Shown piece by piece: positions 1 to 6,271 of a stretch of DNA of 9,152 nt; the first letter of the stretch is position 1; every line of letters starts with the position of its first letter. This stretch comes from CAUJGP01 sp964612425 (GTDB taxonomy: Bacteria; Bdellovibrionota; Bdellovibrionia; Bdellovibrionales; Bdellovibrionaceae): positions 1 to 9,152 of the forward strand of contig CAZTDX010000100.1 of NCBI GenBank assembly GCA_964612425.1, in the 5' to 3' direction. The position numbers and the translations under genes were made by a program. The notes below the pieces were generated by a model. That model ran no database searches. It saw nothing but the letters and a program-made list of their open reading frames with translations, and was not told where the DNA came from.

Positions 1-81
1 TATCGCGAAATTGAAAAAACTCATCGTTGCCTCGCTCAAATCTCACTCAACGTAGAGAAACTACGCTTTCGTTCGATTTAA
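1..81 (+). CDS. 3' end of an unidentified protein gene (partial)
   Basis: Frame 1 is open from the window edge to a TAA stop at 79-81, giving 26 residues that begin YREIEKTHRC and end KLRFRSI. The stretch is rich in charged residues and looks like a soluble protein C-terminus, but it is too short to assign to a family. A GC-rich hairpin with a T-run follows within 10 bases of the stop, which fits a real plus-strand gene ending here. The gene converges with the minus-strand membrane protein that ends at 120. An open frame of this length can occur by chance, so the call is tentative. Confidence 0.4.
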   Translation, partial: YREIEKTHRCLAQISLNVEKLRFRSI

Positions 82-89
82 ACTTTTCC

Positions 90-110
90 GCCTCGAATTA
101 GGCTCTTTTT
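90..110 (+). terminator. Possible Rho-independent terminator
   Basis: GCCT (90-93) and AGGC (100-103) form a 4-bp GC-rich stem around the loop CGAATT, followed directly by TCTTTTT (104-110). It lies just after the partial plus-strand frame ending at 81. The stem is short, so it may be weak. Read on the minus strand there is no comparable T-run, so it is unlikely to terminate the convergent gene. Confidence 0.35.
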
Positions 111-119
111 CAGCAGAAT

Positions 120-719
120 CTAAATAATGTGAGCTATATCATTCTGCGGATGTAATTCTGCATTGGATAATACTAAAATGGCGATTCCACTATAAATTAG
201 GGTGCCAAAAAAATCATTGAATAAAAATGGTAAACCATTCCAATAGCTCAGCCCTAAGCCAGCAAGAGTTTTAGGATACATTTCTAAATTCAACCAAGCC
301 CCAAAATTCGTGACGAGATAAAATATAACACTCGACTTCACACTCCAAACAGCAACACTGCCAAAACCTAAAGATTGCGCACTCAATTCTCCACCCACAA
401 AACTACCAGTAGTATCCTTACTCTCCCCTAACACCTGATTATACCAAGATAGTACACTCACAATAAAAATTGCTCCGTAAGTAAAAAACATCATCGCATG
501 AAAACCTAAAATTAAATCAGACAACACCAGTGCTACAAGTGGAATAACTAAAGAAAATTTATTTTGTTTTAACCAGCGAGGAGCTAAAATACTCACCGCA
601 CCTAATGCCGTAAAATTAGTCCAATGAGGAATTAATCTTGATAATAACAACAATAAAACCAAAAGTATCACATCACGATTAATGACCGATAAAAAAAATT
701 CACTGAATTTACTTTTCAT
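120..719 (-). CDS. DUF6580-like multi-pass membrane protein
   Basis: The 199-residue product is strongly hydrophobic with about five membrane segments, roughly residues 17-31, 38-50, 56-72, 76-93, 128-145 and 165-185 in part. Motifs match what I recall of the DUF6580 family: PHWTNFTALGA (31-41), SDLILGFH (67-74), TNFGAWL (137-143) and YPKTLAGL (148-155). The family is widespread and has been likened to substrate-binding membrane components of ECF-type transporters, but the substrate is unknown. A polar stretch (about 95-120) separates two hydrophobic halves. The ATG at 717-719 is preceded by AGGT about 8 bases upstream, and a promoter lies about 25 bases upstream, so it is probably a single-gene transcript. 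The stop is TAG. I am confident of the family and not of any function. Confidence 0.85.
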   Translation of the reverse strand: MKSKFSEFFLSVINRDVILLVLLLLLSRLIPHWTNFTALGAVSILAPRWLKQNKFSLVIPLVALVLSDLILGFHAMMFFTYGAIFIVSVLSWYNQVLGESKDTTGSFVGGELSAQSLGFGSVAVWSVKSSVIFYLVTNFGAWLNLEMYPKTLAGLGLSYWNGLPFLFNDFFGTLIYSGIAILVLSNAELHPQNDIAHII

Positions 720-745
720 ATATTTTTACCTAGTTTCTCAAATTC

Positions 746-773
746 ATTATAGCCATTATACCCAACTCAACAA
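746..773 (-). promoter_or_regulatory. Predicted sigma-70-type promoter of the membrane protein gene
   Basis: On the minus strand a perfect TATAAT (746-751) is preceded, 16 bases away, by TTGTTG (768-773). A start near 739 would give a leader of about 20 bases before the ATG at 719. A second perfect TATAAT lies at 755-760 but has no good -35 hexamer at the right distance. This is a motif match by eye only. Confidence 0.5.
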
Positions 774-855
774 ACACCCTTACTTTCATCGATATTGGCC
801 CATTAAAACATCAAGAGCAAATAAAAAAAGCAAGACAACACAGGAGCCCGAAAGA

Positions 856-891
856 GGTCACTTCTGTTTTCTTTGAGGGGAGTTTAGCCCC
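856..891 (+). repeat. Left terminal inverted repeat (36 bp)
   Basis: Exact reverse complement of 1181-1216; the base outside each end does not match, so 36 bp is the full perfect length. The inner end contains a short internal stem, GGGG-AGTTTAG-CCCC (877-891). Confidence 0.85.
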
Positions 892-990
892 ATCGGAAAA
901 TAAGTTCGGAGCGCAGCTTTTAACGCGAGCTCGACAATAAATATTGATTTTAACTTGTTAATTTTTGTAATTACATCGTCATAACTCAAA

Positions 991-1033
991 AAATTTCCTG
1001 CGACTTATCGCAGAGGATAAGCCTCGGAAATTT
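991..1033. repeat. Cross-shaped apex of the palindrome (three-way junction)
   Basis: AAATTTCC (991-998) pairs with GGAAATTT (1026-1033). Between them lie two further hairpins with no base left unpaired at the junction: TGCGA-CTTA-TCGCA (999-1012) and GAGG-ATAAG-CCTC (1013-1025). An alternative pairing CTTATC/GATAAG (1004-1009/1016-1021) also exists, so the fold is not unique. Confidence 0.65.
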
Positions 1034-1180
1034 TATAGAGTTATTCCTCGTACTTCCAAAAAATTACCTTCGTTAAAATACAAATTTATTATCGAACTCG
1101 CGTTATAGAGCCACTTAAGTTCAATAATACACAAAAATACTTCTCTCATAGCGAGCACCGCTTGTTCGAAATTTTACGGT

Positions 1181-1216
1181 GGGGCTAAACTCCCCTCAAA
1201 GAAAACAGAAGTGACC
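1181..1216 (+). repeat. Right terminal inverted repeat (36 bp)
   Basis: Exact reverse complement of 856-891. It ends 52 bases before the ATG of the cdsA-like gene, so the promoter of the lipid operon must lie within the element, in this short gap, or upstream of the element. Confidence 0.85.
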
Positions 1217-1268
1217 ACGAAAAAAATTTGGTGACGGACTAAAACTTAAGCGCTAGCCTTTAATCATT

Positions 1269-2183
1269 ATGGATACAGCAGCTTGGTATAGCCCAATTTA
1301 TCAACAAACAGTTTTTATTGTCTTAGGGTTTCTATTTATTTCTGGAGCCTTGGTTTATATTTTTAGAAATCGAAATGACTACTTTGTTGTCTCCTGGGCG
1401 AGCATAAAAAGCTGGCTTGTTGCAGCACCCTTGTTGTTTTTATTTATTGGATCTCCGGAGCCTTGGCCGCTCATTGTTTTAACCTTTATTGCTATTTTTG
1501 GTGCTAAAGTTTTTTTTCAGATTCTGGGGCTTTATCATCGGAGCTGGTTTGTGATTATCTGCTACGCGGGCATCGTGGGCCTTGCCCTTAGTGTTTATAA
1601 TCAGAAGATTGATATTTATAATTTAATGCCCATGCTGGTGCTTGGACTTTGTTGTTTCGTCCCGATCGTGATGAACCGATACAAGCACATGATTCAATAC
1701 ATTGCCCTGACGATGATTTGCTTTATTTTTCTGGGATGGAGCTTTATGCATGCGGGCCTTATCATGAAATTTGATAACGGCATTTATCAACTCATGTATT
1801 TAATTATTCTGACAGAGTTTTGTGATAATACGATTATTGCGATTAGTCGCTACGTAGGAAGTATTCACTATGTACATAATATCAATCCCAAGCGAACCCT
1901 CGAAAGTACGGGCTTAAGTATTTTGATCACTTTAGGATTGGCATTTTTAATGCGTCATTTACTTCCTAATCCTAGTGAGAAATACTGGCTTGCCTCTGGC
2001 CTTATTGCGGGTATTGGCGGCGGATTTGGCGATATCGTCATGAACGTGATTCGTCGCGATTTAGGAATTCGTGATTATGGAATTTTTATTTTAGGCCGCG
2101 GTGATTTTTTAGATCGCATGGATCGCCTTATTTTTGTTTGCCCTCTTTACTACTACATCATGCATTACATAGCAGGAATGTAA
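1269..2183 (+). CDS. cdsA: CDP-diacylglycerol synthase (phosphatidate cytidylyltransferase)
   Basis: The family transfers CMP from CTP to phosphatidic acid, making CDP-diacylglycerol, in the inner membrane. The 304-residue product has about eight hydrophobic segments. CdsA-type motifs are present: TEFCDNTIIAISRYVG (182-197), INPKRTLEST (205-214, matching the usual SPKKTWEG region), and the C-terminal signature across 254-287 with GD (254-255), RRD (262-264), RD (268-269) and LDRMD (281-285). Where classical CdsA has GHGG this protein has GRGD (276-279), a variant of the CTP_transf_1 family. The ATG at 1269 is the first start after an in-frame TAG about five codons upstream; no clear Shine-Dalgarno sequence precedes it. 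It is first in a three-gene operon, and the acyltransferase that supplies its substrate begins 9 bases downstream. Its upstream region is occupied by the palindromic element. Confidence 0.85.
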   Translation: MDTAAWYSPIYQQTVFIVLGFLFISGALVYIFRNRNDYFVVSWASIKSWLVAAPLLFLFIGSPEPWPLIVLTFIAIFGAKVFFQILGLYHRSWFVIICYAGIVGLALSVYNQKIDIYNLMPMLVLGLCCFVPIVMNRYKHMIQYIALTMICFIFLGWSFMHAGLIMKFDNGIYQLMYLIILTEFCDNTIIAISRYVGSIHYVHNINPKRTLESTGLSILITLGLAFLMRHLLPNPSEKYWLASGLIAGIGGGFGDIVMNVIRRDLGIRDYGIFILGRGDFLDRMDRLIFVCPLYYYIMHYIAGM

Positions 2184-2192
2184 GAAAGTTTC

Positions 2193-2963
2193 ATGACCAT
2201 GAAAAAGTGGAATTATGACAATGAACAATGGACACGGCTTCCGCCCTACTTGAAGCATCTTCCACTCTTTACTCGTCACTTTGATTTGTTTAGTTTTTTA
2301 GTTCGTTTTTTGTGGCGATTTATTTTGAATGGACTTTTTTTTCGCTTTTATATTCGGCTCAAAGTGATTGGCTCTTATAAAGAAATTTACAAAACTCAAC
2401 CTCGCCTACTTGTTATTTCAAATCATGCGAGTCACCTTGATGCCATCTCGATTGCGGCCTCTATTCCGTTTATTTACTGGAATGATCTTTTTATTGCGGC
2501 GGCAAAAGATTATTTTTTTTCTGACCCTTTTGTCACATTTTTTTCACAGCATTGTCTTGGCGCTATCCCCATTGATAGAAAAGATAAAAAGGGCGAGGCC
2601 GTGAAACTTTGCTTGTCGTTATTGAATCAATTGGATCGCATTTGGCTGATTATGTTTCCCGAGGGCACTCGTTCGCAAGATGGAAAAATCCATGAGTTTA
2701 AGCGAGGCGTTTCTATCTTTGCGGAAAAATCAAACACTCCAGTGTTGTTTTTATATATTGAAGGCAACGCGGGACTTTGGCCAAAGGGTCGCATTTTTGC
2801 AAAACCCGGTAAGCTGACTATTCACATTGGCCCTGTTCAAGAGCCTGCTCCTGTTGAAGTGATTTATGCTAACTATCGTAAGTGGATTGAAACAATTAAT
2901 CCTGAAGCTTTTGGCGATAATATCCAAATTGAAAAAGATGAGTCGATGAAAAATTTTGTTTAA
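2193..2963 (+). CDS. plsC: PlsC-family 1-acylglycerol-3-phosphate acyltransferase
   Basis: The family acylates lysophosphatidic acid to phosphatidic acid at the cytoplasmic membrane face. The 256-residue protein shows the acyltransferase blocks in order: NHASHLD (77-83, the catalytic H-x4-D pair H78/D83), GAIPIDRK (123-130), FPEGTRS (155-161) and NTPVLFLYIEG (181-191). A hydrophobic stretch around 33-55 probably anchors it. It starts 9 bases after the cdsA stop, so the two genes are surely co-transcribed, and their products catalyse consecutive steps. A second in-frame ATG at 2199 is possible; the upstream AAGAAAG (2182-2188) is 4 bases from the first and 10 from the second ATG. Length is normal for the family. 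Acyl specificity cannot be read from the sequence, and other PlsC-type substrates remain possible. Confidence 0.88.
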   Translation: MTMKKWNYDNEQWTRLPPYLKHLPLFTRHFDLFSFLVRFLWRFILNGLFFRFYIRLKVIGSYKEIYKTQPRLLVISNHASHLDAISIAASIPFIYWNDLFIAAAKDYFFSDPFVTFFSQHCLGAIPIDRKDKKGEAVKLCLSLLNQLDRIWLIMFPEGTRSQDGKIHEFKRGVSIFAEKSNTPVLFLYIEGNAGLWPKGRIFAKPGKLTIHIGPVQEPAPVEVIYANYRKWIETINPEAFGDNIQIEKDESMKNFV

Positions 2964-2978
2964 AATGGGAGACTATCA

Positions 2979-3869
2979 ATGGATACACAAAATAAAAAAT
3001 TACAAATTGGTCCCTATCAAATCATACCCATTCCCACGGGAATTTTTGGACTGGATGGTGGCTCCATGTTTGGAACGGTTCCAAAAGTATTGTGGGAAAA
3101 ACAAATTCCGGCGGATGCACAGAATAGAATTCCCATGGAGGCACGAGCTTTACTTTTAAAAAGTTCTGATAAAAATATTTTAATAGATTGTGGAAATGGT
3201 GGATACTTTGTTGAAAAATTTGGTGATAAGCTCGGTCCAAAATTCGCACAAATGTATAATATTGATCCACAGGGGCCTTCTCTTTTAAAATCTTTAAACA
3301 AGGCTGGGCTCCAACCAGAAGACATCACTGATGTGATTTTAACTCATTTGCATTTTGATCATTGTGGCGGTGGAACCTTATGGAAGGATGGCAAAATTGT
3401 TCCGCAATTTCCTAAAGCCAAATACTATGTGCAAAAAACCAATTTCACTACGGCTCAAAATCCTAATATTAGAGAGCGCGCGAGCTACTTGAGTTCAAAT
3501 TTTATTCCATTGATGGAGTGTGGAGCGCTAAAACTCGTAGAGGGACCACAAAAAGACTTCTTGCCTGGGGTGAGTCTTGAAATATCCAATGGCCACACTC
3601 AAGGTCATCAATGGGTCAAAATATCGGATGACAAAACAACTCTTGTTTACTGTGGTGATTTAATTCCAACGAGTGCCCATGTGCGACTGGCTTGGATCAT
3701 GGGCTATGATCTTGATCCCTTATTAATTATTAAGGAGAAAGCAGCCCTATTGAATTCAGCCGCTGAAGAGGGCTGGCACTTGTTTTTTGAACATGACTCC
3801 AACTGCGATGCCTGCACCGTTGTTAAAAACGGCAATGACTTTGTCGTTGATCACACTTTTCGACTCTAA
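2979..3869 (+). CDS. Metallo-beta-lactamase-fold hydrolase, substrate unknown
   Basis: A soluble 296-residue protein with no signal peptide. The dinuclear metal site appears complete: HLHFDH (123-128, giving H123, H125, D127, H128), H206 in NGHTQGH, D227 in YCGDLIP, and H272 in FEHD. The overall pattern (FGTVPKVLWEK near 31-41, ILIDCGNG 67-74, YCGDLIPTSAH 224-234, GYDLDPL 242-248, FFEHD 269-273) matches a broad group usually annotated only as MBL-fold metallohydrolase. That group is distantly related to AHL lactonases, so a lactonase or esterase activity is possible but unproven. It starts 15 bases after plsC with GGGAG about 8 bases upstream of the ATG, so it belongs to the lipid operon. A CxxC pair (C276/C279) sits just after the last metal ligand and is unusual as far as I recall. 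Confidence 0.85.
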   Translation: MDTQNKKLQIGPYQIIPIPTGIFGLDGGSMFGTVPKVLWEKQIPADAQNRIPMEARALLLKSSDKNILIDCGNGGYFVEKFGDKLGPKFAQMYNIDPQGPSLLKSLNKAGLQPEDITDVILTHLHFDHCGGGTLWKDGKIVPQFPKAKYYVQKTNFTTAQNPNIRERASYLSSNFIPLMECGALKLVEGPQKDFLPGVSLEISNGHTQGHQWVKISDDKTTLVYCGDLIPTSAHVRLAWIMGYDLDPLLIIKEKAALLNSAAEEGWHLFFEHDSNCDACTVVKNGNDFVVDHTFRL

Positions 3870-3874
3870 ATTGA

Positions 3875-3906
3875 TTCTGCTGAGAAAGATTAACTTCTTC
3901 GCAGAA
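3875..3906. terminator. Hairpin between convergent genes, possible shared terminator
   Basis: TTCTGC (3875-3880) pairs with GCAGAA (3901-3906), with further imperfect pairing of GAGAAAG with CTTCTTC inside. It lies between the stop of the MBL gene (3869) and the stop of aspS (3924), where a bidirectional terminator is expected. No strong T-run follows on either strand, so this rests mainly on position. Confidence 0.3.
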
Positions 3907-3923
3907 GCCTATACCAACGTTGA

Positions 3924-5747
3924 CTAGCTATGAGAAGGACCTTTTTTCTCCTCTAGGACCTTCTCCGCTGATGGCGCAAGTCGAATTCCCAGTTCGATTA
4001 ATTGATCACGATGAACTTCACTGGGTGCGTTTGACATTAAACAAGAGGCCTTTGCTGTTTTCGGAAATGCGATAACTTCACGAATAGCTTCTGTGTTACA
4101 GAGTAGCATCACTAAGCGATCCATTCCCCACGCAATCCCACCATGAGGGGGAGTTCCGTACTTTAAGGCTTCTAGAAAAAATCCAAACTTTAATTGAGTT
4201 TCCTCTGGGGTCATTCCCAAAACCTTAAACATGGCTTGTTGAATTTCATTTCGATAAATTCGAATACTGCCACCGGCGATTTCATAACCATTACAAACCA
4301 AGTCATAGGCTTTTGCCAACAATCCACCAAATTTTGCTTCATTCATATTTAACAAGTCTTGAACACCTTCATCTTTTGGTGCGGTGAAGGGATGATGTCT
4401 TGCCACCCATCGCTTTTCATCTGGCGAGTATTCAAGAAGCGGAAAATCAACAACCCATAGGAAAGCATCTTTACTCATATCAATCAAATTAAGCTCGCGC
4501 CCTAAATGCAAACGAAGAGTGGAAAGCGCAGAGCACGCAACTTCGTAGTCATCGGCAACAACCAGCATAAGGTCTCCCACCTTACCACCGGCCTGAGTCA
4601 TCCAAGCCTTTAACTGATCAGGTTGAAAGAATTTACTTACCGATGAGTTCCATTGGGATTCAGCTTCCCACTTTACCCACACTAAACCTTTTGCTCCTGT
4701 TTTTTTTGCTAAATCCGTTAGCTTATCTAACTGACCCCGACCCATTCCCGCAGAATTCGGAGCAACAATCCCTCTCACAATTCCACCCCGGGCAACGGTC
4801 TCATCAAATACTTTAAATCCAGAGTTTTGAACCAACTTTGATAAATCTTTTATTTCCATTCCAAAACGTGTGTCAGGCTTATCACTCCCAAAGCGATCCA
4901 TCGCCTCTTGAAAACTCATGCGAGGAACATCACCAATTTCAACGCCCTTAAACTCTTTCCATAATTTTCGCAGCAATCCTTCGTTCATCGCAATGATGTC
5001 TTCTCGATCAATAAAAGACATTTCAATATCAATTTGCGTAAACTCTGGTTGACGATCGGCACGCAAATCTTCATCTCGAAAACAACGGGCGATTTGAAAA
5101 TAACGATCATAACCCGCAATCATGAGTAACTGTTTCAGCGTTTGTGGCGATTGCGGGAGAGCATAAAACTCCCCTAAGTTAACTCGAGATGGAACTAAAT
5201 AATCGCGTGCTCCCTCTGGAGTGCTTTTGTATAAAATAGGGGTTTCCACTTCTAAGAAACCATTCTCTGAAAAGTAATCGCGAACCAACTTTGTGGCTTT
5301 GTGGCGTACCATTAAATGATTTTGCAATCTCGGACTTCTTAAATCTAAGTAACGATACTTGAGTCGAAGTATTTCGCTGACGTTTTTATCGTCGATTTGA
5401 AATGGAGGCGTTGCCGACTCATTGAGAATTTCACATCGGATAGCTTCGACCTCGACTTCTCCGGTCTTAATTTTTTTATTGGTCATTCCCTGAGGACGCT
5501 CGCGAACAATCCCCTCTAACGCAATGACAAACTCACCTCTAAAATCTTTAGCACAGGAAGTGGCCTCTTTGTTTGGATCAAAAACGACTTGAACGATGCC
5601 TTCGCGATCGCGTAAATCAATAAAGATAAGACTTCCGTGATCTCTGCGAGTTTCAACCCAGCCTGTCAATACCACCTTTTGTCCAGCAAGGGATTTTTTT
5701 AATTGGCCGCAATAATGAGTTCGCTTCGTTTCTGATATAAATTTCAC
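3924..5747 (-). CDS. aspS: Aspartyl-tRNA synthetase, bacterial type
   Basis: This class II synthetase charges tRNA with aspartate in the cytoplasm. The 607-residue length is normal for the bacterial form. Domains: OB-fold anticodon-binding domain (about 1-115), catalytic core with motif 1 around 158-172 (FLEVETP), motif 2 at 223-242 (FRDEDLRADRQPEFTQID), the bacterial GAD insertion (about 290-430), HHPFTAP (451-457), and motif 3 at 536-549 (GIAWGMDRLVML). The start is GTG at 5745-5747, supported by GGAGAG (5753-5758) 5 bases upstream and by alignment of CGQL (13-16) with the E. coli N-terminus. H37 and G86 occupy positions where E. coli AspRS has Leu30 and Lys; these residues are associated with relaxed enzymes that also charge tRNA-Asn. 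It is convergent with the lipid operon and divergent from the sigma-factor block. Confidence 0.97.
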   Translation of the reverse strand: MKFISETKRTHYCGQLKKSLAGQKVVLTGWVETRRDHGSLIFIDLRDREGIVQVVFDPNKEATSCAKDFRGEFVIALEGIVRERPQGMTNKKIKTGEVEVEAIRCEILNESATPPFQIDDKNVSEILRLKYRYLDLRSPRLQNHLMVRHKATKLVRDYFSENGFLEVETPILYKSTPEGARDYLVPSRVNLGEFYALPQSPQTLKQLLMIAGYDRYFQIARCFRDEDLRADRQPEFTQIDIEMSFIDREDIIAMNEGLLRKLWKEFKGVEIGDVPRMSFQEAMDRFGSDKPDTRFGMEIKDLSKLVQNSGFKVFDETVARGGIVRGIVAPNSAGMGRGQLDKLTDLAKKTGAKGLVWVKWEAESQWNSSVSKFFQPDQLKAWMTQAGGKVGDLMLVVADDYEVACSALSTLRLHLGRELNLIDMSKDAFLWVVDFPLLEYSPDEKRWVARHHPFTAPKDEGVQDLLNMNEAKFGGLLAKAYDLVCNGYEIAGGSIRIYRNEIQQAMFKVLGMTPEETQLKFGFFLEALKYGTPPHGGIAWGMDRLVMLLCNTEAIREVIAFPKTAKASCLMSNAPSEVHRDQLIELGIRLAPSAEKVLEEKKGPSHS

Positions 5748-5762
5748 CGCAACTCTCCACTA

Positions 5763-5791
5763 GATATAAATTTAATTAGACATAAATTCAA
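5763..5791 (-). promoter_or_regulatory. Possible aspS promoter
   Basis: On the minus strand TTGAAT (5786-5791) and TATATC (5763-5768) are separated by 17 bases, each matching 4 of 6 consensus positions. The predicted start, near 5756, would fall within the GGAGAG ribosome binding site, leaving almost no leader, which argues against it. The true promoter may lie further upstream. Confidence 0.25.
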
Positions 5792-5801
5792 TTTGTTGAA
5801 T
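5786..5801. repeat. Short inverted repeat upstream of aspS
   Basis: ATTCAA and TTGAAT are separated by TTTG, a perfect 6-bp inverted repeat. It overlaps the possible -35 hexamer of aspS, so it could be an operator, but such AT-rich palindromes arise easily by chance. Confidence 0.3.
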
Positions 5802-5891
5802 CGTCATTCAGAGCTTAAAAAATAAGCAGTCTTTAATTTTCTCACAGTCATTGTTACCAGTCAAAAGTCTTCTGAGTCCCAATAGAATTTT

Positions 5892-5920
5892 TTGCTAAAT
5901 AATTTTTATACAGCTAAGAT
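5892..5920 (+). promoter_or_regulatory. Possible promoter of the PF09650-like gene and sigma-factor block
   Basis: TTGCTA (5892-5897) and TAAGAT (5915-5920) are separated by 17 bases, each matching 4 of 6 consensus positions. A start near 5927 would put the strong GAGGAG ribosome binding site (5929-5934) very close to the 5' end. The AT-rich surroundings make false matches likely. Confidence 0.3.
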
Positions 5921-5940
5921 GTTTTCTAGAGGAGAAATAT

Positions 5941-6246
5941 ATGCCTAAATTTAAAGTTGAATCCCCTTCTACTTTAGAAGCCAAGGAAACTTTCAAAAAA
6001 ATTCAAACCTTTTTAGAAACATCCAACGATTTAAAGAAAATTGACCCTAATATTGTATGCACTTTTGAAGAATCCAAGCTCAAGGGCCAAGCCAAAGGCA
6101 AGCAATTCAAAGCTGAAATTTCTATCGAAAAAGGAAATCCCCACTGTAAAGTTTGCATTGAAGTAGAAATTCCCTTATTATTAACTCCGCTAAAAGGAAA
6201 GATCCAGGAGAGCCTTGAAAAGAAAATTAAAAAGGCACTCTCCTAA
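5941..6246 (+). CDS. PF09650-like polyhydroxyalkanoic acid system small protein
   Basis: A 101-residue, lysine-rich soluble protein. The C-terminal pattern VEIPLLLTPLKGKIQESL (75-92) followed by an amphipathic KKIKKAL resembles the conserved end of PF09650 (putative polyhydroxyalkanoic acid system protein), where a hydrophobic LP-x-LL-x-P-x-KG-x-I stretch leads into a C-terminal helix. The N-terminal half (EAKETFKKIQTFLET) also fits that family's helix. The family's biochemical role is not established, and members occur in genomes without an obvious PHA locus. The ATG is preceded by GAGGAG (5929-5934) 6 bases upstream, a strong site. It is the first gene of the block and lies 41 bases before the sigma-factor gene with no terminator visible between them, so the two are probably co-transcribed. 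Cysteines C42 and C70/C73 are present without an evident role. Confidence 0.7.
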   Translation: MPKFKVESPSTLEAKETFKKIQTFLETSNDLKKIDPNIVCTFEESKLKGQAKGKQFKAEISIEKGNPHCKVCIEVEIPLLLTPLKGKIQESLEKKIKKALS

Positions 6247-6271
6247 TCAATGAATTAAATTGAACAATTAA

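Larger units (their letters stand above)
856..1216. repeat. 361-nt imperfect palindrome with 36-bp perfect terminal inverted repeats (MITE-like)
   Basis: This element fills most of the gene-free stretch 720-1268. The first 36 bases (856-891, GGTCACTTCTG... to ...TTTAGCCCC) are the exact reverse complement of the last 36 (1181-1216). Homology between the arms continues inward. AACGCGAG (922-929) pairs with CTCGCGTT (1097-1104), the next ~60 bases match with scattered differences, and ATAACTC (981-987) pairs with GAGTTAT (1038-1044). The innermost stem is AAATTTCC/GGAAATTT (991-998/1026-1033). The right arm carries about 46 extra bases (within 1105-1180). There is no open frame of note inside, so if mobile it is non-autonomous. 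CGAAA occurs just outside both ends (849-853 and 1218-1222), offset by one or two bases, and is at best a weak target-duplication candidate. Transcribed, it would make a very long hairpin. Only one copy is visible here. Confidence 0.8.

Noticed and set aside
682..876. 64-codon plus-strand open frame across the start of the membrane protein gene
   Set aside because: It runs antisense over the DUF6580-like start and its promoter, then into the left end of the palindrome; composition is low in hydrophilic pattern and there is no ribosome binding site.
1163..1191. Outward promoter in the right end of the palindrome (TTGTTC, 17 bases, TAAACT)
   Set aside because: Spacing is ideal but the hexamers match only 3 and 4 of 6 positions, and the mirrored left end lacks a matching -35, so I cannot separate it from chance.
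720..1268. CRISPR array or tRNA in the gene-free stretch
   Set aside because: There are no direct repeats with regular spacers; the only repeat is the inverted one, and no tRNA cloverleaf motifs are present.
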